From an uncultured Lachnospiraceae bacterium (GTDB lineage Bacteria > Bacillota > Clostridia > Lachnospirales > Lachnospiraceae), in assembly GCA_910577045.1 (NCBI GenBank), contig CAJTLB010000008.1, forward strand, positions 62,001-126,000: a DNA stretch of 64,000 bases, read 5' to 3'. Within the stretch, counting starts at the first letter, position 1; the number at the start of each line of letters is the position of its first letter. The translations under genes and the position numbers were made by a program. The notes under the pieces are model-generated. The model had not been told where the DNA came from. It did not search any database and was given only the letters and a program-made list of their open reading frames with translations. This document shows positions 45,826-54,326 of this stretch, piece by piece.

Positions 45826-47445
45826 TTACTCCTCATAAATACTTGGTGTTAAAAATTCTATTTTTATATTTCCTACTACTTTATTCTTATACTGTTCCAA
45901 TAATTTTTTAATTTCTAAATTTATTTCTTTGTATTCTATATTTACCTTATCATTTGGGAAAGTATCATCTATATAATTTTTTTCCTTTTCTTTTAATCCA
46001 TCAAAACCTGCTAATTTTATTTCTTTTACTTCTATATTCTTTAATAAATTTAATAACATTATTGTACTATTATCATACAAAGCACTATCTTCTACAATTA
46101 AACTGGAATAATCAACTAAATATGTATTTGCAATATCTACATGAATATTAGATGTTACAATACATTTGTTATGTTCAATAATATCACTTATTTTTTCCCA
46201 ATGAATTGTATTTGCATAAAATAAATAATCACAAGAAATATTTTCTGGAATAAAATTTACACTCAATACTATTGGTTTTTCTTTCCTTATATATTGAATT
46301 ATTCTATCATAATATTCTTTTATTGTTCTTCCTGGAACTAAAACTAAAACCTTTTTACCCATAAACAAGGTCCTTAATTTATCTACAGTATATGTATCAT
46401 TTATTTTATTTGAACAATACTCTTTATATATTTTTTCTATATTATTATAATCATATTTTTGCCTAGTTTTTTCATCAATAGCTGAAATAATATATTTTAT
46501 ATCTTTACTATTTAATCTATATTTTTCTGTTAAATATATAATATTATTCGGATGAGCTTTATAAACTCCTGCCATAAACGCAGCTATAGAATATCCCCAA
46601 CTAACTTGCTTTTTTAAAGAAAATAAATATTGATCAATTGTATCTAATACAATATCTAAATTATAACCATAATTATACTTTCTGCTAAGAAAATCAACAA
46701 TTAATTCTGTATTTAAGTTACCCGCACACTTTCCCATTCCATTTAAAGTAGAATCAATAATAAGTTTCCTATTGTTATTTACTAATTGAATTAATCTTTG
46801 TGTTAAAGCAAATGATAATTGCATATTATTATGAGAATGGAAATCTATCGCAATACTTTTATCTAAATAATAATCTACTATATTCCATAAATTTTCTAAC
46901 TCATCAAGATACATGGAGCCATATGTATCTACAATTCCAAATGAAACAGGACCCACTTCATTTGCTATTGATATTAGTTTAATAATTTCATCCTTTTCAT
47001 ATCCATTTGTATTAACATCTTGAAAATATAAATCATACCCTTTATCTTTAATCTGTTTCATTTCAGATACTATTTCTTTTAAACTTGTACAATAATCTTT
47101 CTTAGTAAATCCATACCTTATACCACTAATCCCTAAATAATCTGCTTTATCTAAATTAGCAACATTATATAATCCATAATCCATAAATAAAACATATTTT
47201 TCATCTTTTCTTTGATCATTTACATAAATTTGTTGAATATATTGATTTGCATCTTGCACAGAAGAAAAAAAAGTACTATTGCCACTATATTTAACCTGAT
47301 TTCTTAAAAATCCCATTTCTATAATATTAATTCCTGCTCGTTTCAATTGTTTCCCTATGCCTATAATTATATTATCATTAAACTTACAATCAATTATTCT
47401 TCCACCATCACGTAATGTACAATCTAAAATAGAAATAGTTTTCAT
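45826..47445 (-). CDS. HMGL-like (DRE-TIM) aldolase with unusual C-terminal domain
   Basis: A 539-residue protein. Residues 1-300 form a DRE-TIM metallolyase barrel: ILDCTLRDGGRIIDCKF, IDFHSHNNMQLSFALTQRL with the metal-binding HxHN, and STLNGMGKCAGNLNTELI. This is like 4-hydroxy-2-oxovalerate aldolase. The remaining 200 residues (from KVLVLVPGRTIKEYYDRI, with VLSVNFIPENISCDYLFYAN) are a separate domain that faintly recalls DUF115-type folds. The reaction is unknown; a carbon-carbon bond step in making an unusual acidic sugar is possible. Its ATG overlaps the upstream stop by one base (TAATG). Confidence 0.75.
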   Translation of the reverse strand: MKTISILDCTLRDGGRIIDCKFNDNIIIGIGKQLKRAGINIIEMGFLRNQVKYSGNSTFFSSVQDANQYIQQIYVNDQRKDEKYVLFMDYGLYNVANLDKADYLGISGIRYGFTKKDYCTSLKEIVSEMKQIKDKGYDLYFQDVNTNGYEKDEIIKLISIANEVGPVSFGIVDTYGSMYLDELENLWNIVDYYLDKSIAIDFHSHNNMQLSFALTQRLIQLVNNNRKLIIDSTLNGMGKCAGNLNTELIVDFLSRKYNYGYNLDIVLDTIDQYLFSLKKQVSWGYSIAAFMAGVYKAHPNNIIYLTEKYRLNSKDIKYIISAIDEKTRQKYDYNNIEKIYKEYCSNKINDTYTVDKLRTLFMGKKVLVLVPGRTIKEYYDRIIQYIRKEKPIVLSVNFIPENISCDYLFYANTIHWEKISDIIEHNKCIVTSNIHVDIANTYLVDYSSLIVEDSALYDNSTIMLLNLLKNIEVKEIKLAGFDGLKEKEKNYIDDTFPNDKVNIEYKEINLEIKKLLEQYKNKVVGNIKIEFLTPSIYEE

Positions 47446-48104
47446 TAAAGTACCTTCTGTTCTTTCAAATATTCAGTGACTATTTGTGCCATTTGATAAT
47501 CTTCCATAGTATCCACGTCTATTGCTTCTATCTGGCTAATTATTTTTATATAGGGTTTTACTCCTATTCTTTGGTGGTACTTCTCAAATACTTCACGAGT
47601 AAATATATAAAATGCTCCTGTTTCCATATATACTGGTTCCAAATTTTGAGTAGTCACAATATCCTTCATATCATAATTTAAGGGTTTTCCTTTGTACCAA
47701 CAATAATCTTGTATTTCAATAGCACTAAACGCCGAATCATAATCCTTACTAATCACCTTATTTAGTGCATCCCTTATACTATTTGGTTGTGTAAAAGGCT
47801 GTGTTACATGTGTCAATACATAAATATCTGCCTTAATATCTTTTAAGAAAAAATCAATAATCTCCAATCCTTTTATTTGAAATCCATCCAAATATGGATC
47901 TCTTTTCAAAAAACTTAATCCTTCAGGAATATATTTTTTTATACTTTCATCACTACAATATACATATTTCTCCTCTATTTCATCTATTTGATTTATACAA
48001 TCAAATATATAATTACACATATATTTTTCTCCTAAAGGTAATATATTTTTCCCTGGAAGTCTTTGGTTGTTTAACTTTATTGGAATAAATGATACTATTT
48101 TCAT
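47445..48104 (-). CDS. Acylneuraminate cytidylyltransferase family protein
   Basis: A 219-residue single-domain CMP-sugar transferase: IVSFIPIKLNNQRLPGKNIL (CTP-binding N-terminus), LTHVTQPFTQPNSIRDAL, ETGAFYIFTREVFEKY and AIDVDTMEDYQMAQIV. The CTP loop is NNQRLPGKN instead of the usual GGSKGIPxKN seen in the fused enzyme at 41690. The two probably activate different acids. It is translationally coupled to the aldolase. Confidence 0.85.
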   Translation of the reverse strand: MKIVSFIPIKLNNQRLPGKNILPLGEKYMCNYIFDCINQIDEIEEKYVYCSDESIKKYIPEGLSFLKRDPYLDGFQIKGLEIIDFFLKDIKADIYVLTHVTQPFTQPNSIRDALNKVISKDYDSAFSAIEIQDYCWYKGKPLNYDMKDIVTTQNLEPVYMETGAFYIFTREVFEKYHQRIGVKPYIKIISQIEAIDVDTMEDYQMAQIVTEYLKEQKVL

Positions 48105-48121
48105 ATTATATCCGCCTCCTA

Positions 48122-49009
48122 TTATTTATCCAAATACAATACCAAATAATCTGAAAATCCATATGCGTTACACTCACTCTTCCACACACTATCTAATGTA
48201 TCCGAAATAAATAAGCTATTCACATCAGAACAAGCCTCTTTTTCTTTCAACCAACCTAATAAATTCTTAATCCCATATCGCTGAAAATACTTTATTTCCA
48301 ATTTTTCAAAACCAACTTCTTTTGCTATTAGCTTTAAATTTTCTTCTGAAAATACCCATATATGTTGTGTACTAAATAATAATTTCTTTTCAAATATCTC
48401 CCCTAATAAATTCCTTAATATAGGTGCATCTGTTGGAGTCCCTATAATAGCACGCCCTCCTTCCTTTAGTAACTCAAATATATCTAACATAAATTCTTTT
48501 GGTTCATCCACATGTTCAATAACATCAAATGATGTTATTATTTCTATCTTGTTTTTCCAGTCTTCTTTTGCGTCTTTCACATACATATATGTATGAAAAT
48601 TTTTTTCTTTCATTATTGTTCTATATGATTCTGATGGTTCAATGGCAATAATATCTTTTGCTACTCCTTTTAAAAAATCTAAAAATGCTCCACAACCACA
48701 ACCTATATCCGCAATACTTTTTCCTCTAAAAATATCTGTTCCTGTATATTTAAATTTATCCAGAGTCTCTTTATCATGAAGAGCATAAAAATTTTCTTCT
48801 TCAGAACTCCCTTCCAAAGAAATCCTATATTCCTCACTTTCATAATATTCTCTTAAATCATCCACAACCTTTTCATGCCAAATAACACCACAATCTCTAC
48901 ATTGCCACATTATTACTGGTTTTTTTGTATACTTACCAAGCCCTCCATCCCTAATGGGACCATGATATGCTATAATAGCATTATCTTGATTGCATATTTT
49001 ACACTTCAT
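48122..49009 (-). CDS. Class I SAM-dependent methyltransferase with zinc ribbon
   Basis: A 295-residue protein. An N-terminal zinc ribbon is formed by CKIC (3-6) and CRDC (about 37-40). The methyltransferase core follows: GKSIADIGCGCGAFLDFLKG (SAM motif I), IITSFDVIEHVDEPKEFMLD and LKEGGRAIIGTPTD. This is the Methyltransf_23 type often found in sugar-modification clusters, where zinc-ribbon members act on nucleotide sugars. Target unknown. ATG at 49009. Confidence 0.82.
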   Translation of the reverse strand: MKCKICNQDNAIIAYHGPIRDGGLGKYTKKPVIMWQCRDCGVIWHEKVVDDLREYYESEEYRISLEGSSEEENFYALHDKETLDKFKYTGTDIFRGKSIADIGCGCGAFLDFLKGVAKDIIAIEPSESYRTIMKEKNFHTYMYVKDAKEDWKNKIEIITSFDVIEHVDEPKEFMLDIFELLKEGGRAIIGTPTDAPILRNLLGEIFEKKLLFSTQHIWVFSEENLKLIAKEVGFEKLEIKYFQRYGIKNLLGWLKEKEACSDVNSLFISDTLDSVWKSECNAYGFSDYLVLYLDK

Positions 49010-49020
49010 AGCCTTTCTCC

Positions 49021-50262
49021 TTAACTAAATAATTCATCAAAATTAACTCTTTTTATTTCCTCTAGTTCTCCTCCCCTTGTAGCATTTCTCAGTTTTATCC
49101 CAAACTTTTCTAATGTATTTCCTGCATACTCCAAACACTTCTTAGCCTCTTTTATATTTCCTATCCCCAATACTTCTTTATGATTAATATTCTCATAAAA
49201 ATGCGAACCTTTATCTTCACATCTTACTCCTGTTGTCATATCTACCCCTAAAAGATATATCTCACTGAACCCCATATATAATGCTATCTGTATTGCATCA
49301 TATATAACTGTATTTCCCATATAAACTCCCTGATACATATCAAATGAAATTTGGGGCTGTCCTGGTTGATAACTTAATCCTCTAAACTCATACATATCAT
49401 TTAAATCCAAATTATCTATTTTTTTATAAAAATGTCGTATAAATTTTATTCCATTTAAATCATTAATTTTTAATTTATCATTCTGAATTACCATACAATC
49501 AATATTAACATAATAATTTGGTCTCCATTTAGTATGTTGATAAGATAAATATATCCTATTTACCCCAAAACATATCTCTTTATACTTATCTAAAATTTCT
49601 AAATCAAAATAGCTTAAACTTGGCCCATTCCCAATAATAAAACATCGTTTCCCCTTATGAATATCTTTAAACTTTAAGATTTTCTCATTGTTAAAAGCAA
49701 ATTCCTTTTCATAAATATCATTAATATCTAATATTATTTTAAAATCTCTCTTCTTACAAATTTCTTCTACTTTCAACTTTTCATCTTGGTTTGTAACTAT
49801 AATCGGCATATCTATTTCAATATTATCTATATTACCTTGATCCATATAATTACATATTGCATTTTTATATTTTTTTCCTAATTCATCTTCAATCATTTCA
49901 GATAATGGATTATTTGTATAAAAATAAATTTTTCTATAATTATATAAACCCAACTTACAAATAATATCTTCACTGTTTGCATAAAAACCTGTTTGCATAT
50001 ATGGACATTTATAAAAATCAAATATTCCATTTTTCTCTAAACAACAAGCTATCGTTTCATTATCCATAAACCCTGTTATAATTATTGGGCTTCTATCCGA
50101 TTTTTCTAGATATTGATTTAATGAAATAATAGATATCCCTTCAATTTCTTTTCCCTGTTTTCTTTCATCATTATCTATAACTGCCAAAATATTTTGTTTT
50201 CCAAAAAATTGAATTGCTGCAATACCATTAATTCCAGCTCCAAATAAATAATATTTTCTCAT
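49021..50262 (-). CDS. Second Maf-like DUF115 protein with N-terminal Rossmann module
   Basis: A 413-residue protein. The N-terminal module is KYYLFGAGINGIAAIQFF (about 1-100). A DUF115 domain (about 205-405) has GKRCFIIGNGPSLSYFDLEI, FGVNRIYLSYQHTKWRPNYY, EIYLLGVDMTTGVRCE and NATRGGELEEIKRVNFDELF. It parallels the protein encoded at 43343 over its whole length, so the pair probably arose by duplication and may place two different acids on flagellin. It overlaps the upstream methyltransferase gene by four bases (ATGA). Confidence 0.8.
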   Translation of the reverse strand: MRKYYLFGAGINGIAAIQFFGKQNILAVIDNDERKQGKEIEGISIISLNQYLEKSDRSPIIITGFMDNETIACCLEKNGIFDFYKCPYMQTGFYANSEDIICKLGLYNYRKIYFYTNNPLSEMIEDELGKKYKNAICNYMDQGNIDNIEIDMPIIVTNQDEKLKVEEICKKRDFKIILDINDIYEKEFAFNNEKILKFKDIHKGKRCFIIGNGPSLSYFDLEILDKYKEICFGVNRIYLSYQHTKWRPNYYVNIDCMVIQNDKLKINDLNGIKFIRHFYKKIDNLDLNDMYEFRGLSYQPGQPQISFDMYQGVYMGNTVIYDAIQIALYMGFSEIYLLGVDMTTGVRCEDKGSHFYENINHKEVLGIGNIKEAKKCLEYAGNTLEKFGIKLRNATRGGELEEIKRVNFDELFS

Positions 50263-51362
50263 TCTATCCTCTTTTCAAATTTCTTTTTACTAACAAATAT
50301 ATCTACTACTTTTTGTCTCATAGAAACACAAAATTGATTTGTTAATACAAAACAACCACTTTCCAAAATTACATTATAATATTTAGGATTAATATTAATA
50401 ATATGTATCTTCCTTGGTTTCCTTTTCAAACTCTCGCATATATTCATAATTGTCTCTGAAAAAATTTCTCTATTAAATGGATCAAAATAATAAAACCAAT
50501 TATATTCATCTAATGGCGTTGTCACTTTTGCTGCATTTCCTTGCAAACACAATACTTCTTTCCCTTTTTTCTTTTCATCTTTCGTATAATTAATTCCTAA
50601 TTTCGAAAAATTAGAAACCATTATCTCATATATTTTCTTTTCATATTCTACTCCTCCTACCTTCCGAAACCCATAATCCAGAAAAGCAAGCATTGCCCCT
50701 CCCTTCCCACAACCAAAATCAAATATTCCATCCTCTTCTTGTGGGATACAATGACATTTATCTAAAATAGGAAATATTTCTTTTTGTGTTGTTATTCGAT
50801 AGCTATGTCCACCATTTATTGCATCTACAAAGTTTGTACTTGCAATTGCCGTTACTAGGTTGCAATCATACAAATATTCCAGATACTCCATAAATTGGAC
50901 ACCATACCAACCTGTTTTTCTTTTTTGAAATACATCTCCTTCTTCACAATCCTTCCGTATATAAATTCCTTCTCCATATATAATTTCTAAAAAATTAAAG
51001 TAAGTTTTATTTTTAATATATCCATTTTCTTCTAATCTTTTTGTAATTTCTTCATTCTCTGGAATTGCCAGCCACACAATGGCATCTTTCACATCCATAT
51101 AATTAAAAGAAAACAATGTATCCCTAAATAATGGAAAATTATACGGCACTCCCCCTGACCAGTCTTGTGTAATAATAAAATCCATTTTGATACTATGATA
51201 ATATTCCGCATACCACTCTAAAAAACGCCCTGTATAATCATATCCATACAGAACAATCCTATGTCCAAATGCTTGTTGCATGATATCATCTAATTTTTCT
51301 CTAAATTCTTGAAATATTTTTAACATATTATCCCTTTCTGTATAGGTATTACTATATGCCAT
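50259..51362 (-). CDS. SAM-dependent methyltransferase-like protein with N-terminal Rossmann-like module
   Basis: A 367-residue protein. The N-terminal part has RIVLYGYDYTGRFLEWYAEY (about 33-52), a degenerate form of the shared module. A methyltransferase-like core starts near 200: GIFDFGCGKGGAMLAFLDYG (SAM motif I), KVGGVEYEKKIYEIMVSNF and NWFYYFDPFNREIF. Substrate unknown. ATG at 51362, with a possible internal start at Met13. Confidence 0.7.
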   Translation of the reverse strand: MAYSNTYTERDNMLKIFQEFREKLDDIMQQAFGHRIVLYGYDYTGRFLEWYAEYYHSIKMDFIITQDWSGGVPYNFPLFRDTLFSFNYMDVKDAIVWLAIPENEEITKRLEENGYIKNKTYFNFLEIIYGEGIYIRKDCEEGDVFQKRKTGWYGVQFMEYLEYLYDCNLVTAIASTNFVDAINGGHSYRITTQKEIFPILDKCHCIPQEEDGIFDFGCGKGGAMLAFLDYGFRKVGGVEYEKKIYEIMVSNFSKLGINYTKDEKKKGKEVLCLQGNAAKVTTPLDEYNWFYYFDPFNREIFSETIMNICESLKRKPRKIHIININPKYYNVILESGCFVLTNQFCVSMRQKVVDIFVSKKKFEKRIE

Positions 51363-51395
51363 TCCATTTTTATGAATAATAAATTTTTTGATTAT

Positions 51396-51917
51396 TTATA
51401 AGGTATTTTCATATTTCTCTATAAACTCATCTATTTTTATAAAAAAATCATTATATCGTTTTCTGATAACTTCATCTGACCAGTTCCACCATGCTATTTT
51501 ATTTAATTTTTCTATTTGTTCCTTTGTATATCTATAACGTACAATTCGTGCTGGCACTCCTAATACTACTGCATAATCTGGAACATCTTTTGTAATTATG
51601 GCTCCTGCCCCTGCAATTACTCCATTTCCTATATTTGCCCCATTCGTTATAATTACATTTCTTCCTAGCCAAACATCATTCCCTATCTTTATCCTAGATA
51701 ATCCTTTTGCCACTCCCCGTGGCTCTACCCTTGGGAAATACCATGCTGCTTCTTGACACTCCTCATATTGGTACCATAAAGCTTTATTTACCCTACAGTC
51801 TGCATATAAAAATGGATGCGTTGAAACATAATCAACCACATGATTTTCTACGACATCACATCCCCCAGCAAAGCTGCAAAAAGCTCCAACTGATTCTACA
51901 AAATGATGTTCACACAA
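51396..51917 (-). CDS. Hexapeptide acetyltransferase domain, out of frame with its N-terminal half
   Basis: The visible frame can begin only at a weak TTG (51917), but the family sequence is already present upstream in the same frame (TICGKYSYGPLCEHHF), so this is not a natural start. Left-handed beta-helix repeats follow: SRIKIGNDVWLGRNVIITNG, NIGNGVIAGAGAIITKDVPD and YAVVLGVPARIVRYRYTKEQ, typical of Vat/CatB-type O-acetyltransferases. With one more G in the tract at 51985-51993 this domain joins the Rossmann module encoded at 51980-52318 into one 307-codon gene. As sequenced it is probably switched off. Confidence 0.75.
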   Translation of the reverse strand: MCEHHFVESVGAFCSFAGGCDVVENHVVDYVSTHPFLYADCRVNKALWYQYEECQEAAWYFPRVEPRGVAKGLSRIKIGNDVWLGRNVIITNGANIGNGVIAGAGAIITKDVPDYAVVLGVPARIVRYRYTKEQIEKLNKIAWWNWSDEVIRKRYNDFFIKIDEFIEKYENTL

Positions 51918-51979
51918 TGGCCCATAACTATATTTTCCACATATGGTCCATTTTCTTTTCTCTTTCTTCCTGCCTTCTT

Positions 51980-52318
51980 CTATACCCCCCCCCGGAAAAT
52001 ATCCACAATATTACTTTTATAAAAATATTTCTCTGCATTATCATGGACTATTTTATAAATATCTGGATTTTCAATGGTTAGTAACACTGTATTCTGGCTA
52101 CAATCCTTTTCTTTAAAATATTCTACCTTTTTAATTTGTGGGTTATATAAAGAAAGCTGATTATCCACTATGTATGCTTCTTCTATTCCAAAACTTTCAT
52201 TTAACACTTGTTTTGTCAATATCCCATTATTCCCAAACGGATAAATAATAAAGTTCTTTTTTCCTAGCTCTAACGTTTTTTCTATTGCTTCCCGTATTTT
52301 TTTATATCTCTTAATCAT
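51980..52318 (-). CDS. Rossmann module truncated by the poly-G tract (N-terminal half of an acetyltransferase)
   Basis: 112 residues. It contains the shared module as NFIIYPFGNNGILTKQVL, with EEAYIVDNQLSLYNPQIKKV and VLLTIENPDIYKIVHDNAEK. The last codons read through the G9 run as RGGV and stop at once. A Rossmann module followed by a hexapeptide acetyltransferase is the PglD-like arrangement, so the intact protein would probably acetylate an amino sugar or sugar hydroxyl. The ATG (52318) overlaps the upstream TGA by four bases. Confidence 0.75.
   Translation of the reverse strand: MIKRYKKIREAIEKTLELGKKNFIIYPFGNNGILTKQVLNESFGIEEAYIVDNQLSLYNPQIKKVEYFKEKDCSQNTVLLTIENPDIYKIVHDNAEKYFYKSNIVDIFRGGV
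51985..51993 (-). repeat. Poly-G tract (G9), candidate phase-variation switch
   Basis: Nine consecutive G on the coding (minus) strand, by far the longest G/C run I see in this AT-rich window. It lies at the junction between the Rossmann and acetyltransferase parts. Nine G put the halves out of frame; ten or seven would fuse them; eight lead to a stop about 18 codons later. Confidence 0.8.
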
Positions 52319-54306
52319 TGTAAATACTCCTTTATCACACCCACCACTTCTTTCATTACTTCCCTTTGTGCAATAGAAATTCTGGCTACAGCTTCTCCTT
52401 GATCATAAAATAATCGAATTAAAATCCCTTTTTCTTTTAATACTTCCCTAATTGCCTGCATGTCCACATTTTCTATTTTTACGGCAACAAAATTGGAATC
52501 TGACTGAAATACCCTTACATTCTCCATTTGATTTAATGTATCCATAAACCATATCTTTACTTGATTCAATTCCTTGTTCATTCCCTCATAGTACGCCTTA
52601 TCTCGTATTGCTTCTACTGCCATTCTACGGGAAATGGAACATTCCCGGAACAAAGGTAAATCTAATCCAAAGATATGTTTTACCTTTGCATTACAAAACC
52701 CATATCCCACTCGCATATTTGCTAACCCATAATATTTTGAAAATGTCCTTGCAATTAAAATATTAGAATAGGTTTCCACTAACCTCCTTACATCTACATT
52801 TATCTCTGAAAATCCCCAGTATGCCTCATCTAACAATACCAACGATTCTGGATTTTCCTTTACTATAGTTTCCACCATCTTCCCATCTATTCGGCAACCG
52901 GTTGGATTGTGGGGATTTGTAATTACAATAATCTTAGGGTGATATTGTGCTGCCTTTTTTAAAATGTCTTCCATATCCATATAATACAGATAATCATCTT
53001 TTACTACATGATAATAAAATACTTCACAGAATTTCTCTTTTGCTAAACTTTCATAATAATTCCAGCCTGGATTTGAGGTTAAAATACTGTCCCCTCTTTC
53101 CAATACAATAGAAAATACCGATTTTATCAATTCAGCAGAACCATTATGGATATAAATATCATCTTCTGGAATAGAATAGGCAGAGGAAATTTCTTCAATT
53201 AAAAAATCCTTCGATGCCATATCATATTCATATAAATCTTGTATCGTAACCTCTTTTAACACCTCAAGGCATCTTGGGCTTGGCCCAAATGTATTTTCAT
53301 TTAAATGTAACCTACCTATATGTTGGTCGGTTGTAGCAGAATTATATCGTTCCACGTCCTCATATTTTACAAAAATACCTGGCACCTTCTTTTGTTTTTT
53401 TTCTGCCTCTTTTAATATAGTGTCCCTATATGTTGCAAATTCTGCATCAAAGGCAATCACATCCTCCACTGTATCAAATTCTTGCAGCATCTCATCAGAA
53501 TATTTCACTAAACGAAATGGTAACTCTTCAATATGCTTTATATGAAAATCATCCATTAACATTTTCTTGGTTTCCGATTCTTGGTATTCTTGTTCCAGGT
53601 ATTTTAAAAATATTTGGCTAAAGGCTGCTGAAAAAAAGGCTTCCCCTATCGTGTACCACGCATGGCTTCCCCCTTTTACAATCTCTGTTATGTATTCCCC
53701 TTCCGTTTTTGTAACACAATATTCATCTGCATACGCTTCTGTATATTTACAGGCATAATAGGAATCATATACATATTCTTCAAAGATATTTTCTTTAAAA
53801 TAATTATCAGAACAACAAATATAACTTCGCTTCAAAAACTCTTTTGCTGCATATAAAGAAGAAATATTATTATAACGATAATAATCCTCATTTTCTACCA
53901 AGATAACTCCATATTTTTCTTTTAAATATTGGAACTGTTCTTTTAAATACCCAACCACTACTACAATTTCTTTTATACCAGTTTCCAATAATTGCTGAAT
54001 CTGCCGTTCAATCAATACTTCTCCTTTTACTATATAAAGCCCCTTGGGAACAATCCGTGATAGAGGAAGGCTCCTTAGCCCAAACCCTGCCGCCATAATA
54101 ATGGCATTGTCCACTTTATATGGTTCTAATGCTTGATAACCCTCTTTTGTTATTCCATCATTTAGCCACCCTTTTTTCGTTAAGCACAAAACAATCTCTT
54201 TCACCTGTTCTTTAGTATAACCTGTTTCTATTTTTATTCCTTCTTCATCCACCAGCCCTTTTTGTTTATAAATCTGGTATAAGACATGGAATTCCTTACT
54301 ATTCAT
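52315..54306 (-). CDS. LicC-like nucleotidyltransferase fused to a HisC/CobD-like PLP enzyme
   Basis: A 663-residue protein. Residues 1-65 resemble the small winged-helix start of LicC-type proteins. Residues 66-320 are a nucleotidyltransferase: NAIIMAAGFGLRSLPLSRIV, PKGLYIVKGEVLIERQI and CCSDNYF. Residues 330-663 are a fold-type I PLP enzyme: HLNENTFGPSP, NPHNPTGCRIDG, VLLDEAYWGFSE, and ARTFSKYYGLANMRVGYG with the PLP lysine. The second half resembles histidinol-phosphate aminotransferase and threonine-phosphate decarboxylase. One reading is that the PLP half makes a phospho-amino-alcohol or phospho-amino acid and the other half activates it with CTP. Confidence 0.8.
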   Translation of the reverse strand: MNSKEFHVLYQIYKQKGLVDEEGIKIETGYTKEQVKEIVLCLTKKGWLNDGITKEGYQALEPYKVDNAIIMAAGFGLRSLPLSRIVPKGLYIVKGEVLIERQIQQLLETGIKEIVVVVGYLKEQFQYLKEKYGVILVENEDYYRYNNISSLYAAKEFLKRSYICCSDNYFKENIFEEYVYDSYYACKYTEAYADEYCVTKTEGEYITEIVKGGSHAWYTIGEAFFSAAFSQIFLKYLEQEYQESETKKMLMDDFHIKHIEELPFRLVKYSDEMLQEFDTVEDVIAFDAEFATYRDTILKEAEKKQKKVPGIFVKYEDVERYNSATTDQHIGRLHLNENTFGPSPRCLEVLKEVTIQDLYEYDMASKDFLIEEISSAYSIPEDDIYIHNGSAELIKSVFSIVLERGDSILTSNPGWNYYESLAKEKFCEVFYYHVVKDDYLYYMDMEDILKKAAQYHPKIIVITNPHNPTGCRIDGKMVETIVKENPESLVLLDEAYWGFSEINVDVRRLVETYSNILIARTFSKYYGLANMRVGYGFCNAKVKHIFGLDLPLFRECSISRRMAVEAIRDKAYYEGMNKELNQVKIWFMDTLNQMENVRVFQSDSNFVAVKIENVDMQAIREVLKEKGILIRLFYDQGEAVARISIAQREVMKEVVGVIKEYLQ

Positions 54307-54326
54307 CTTCTTTTCTCCGTTTCCTT

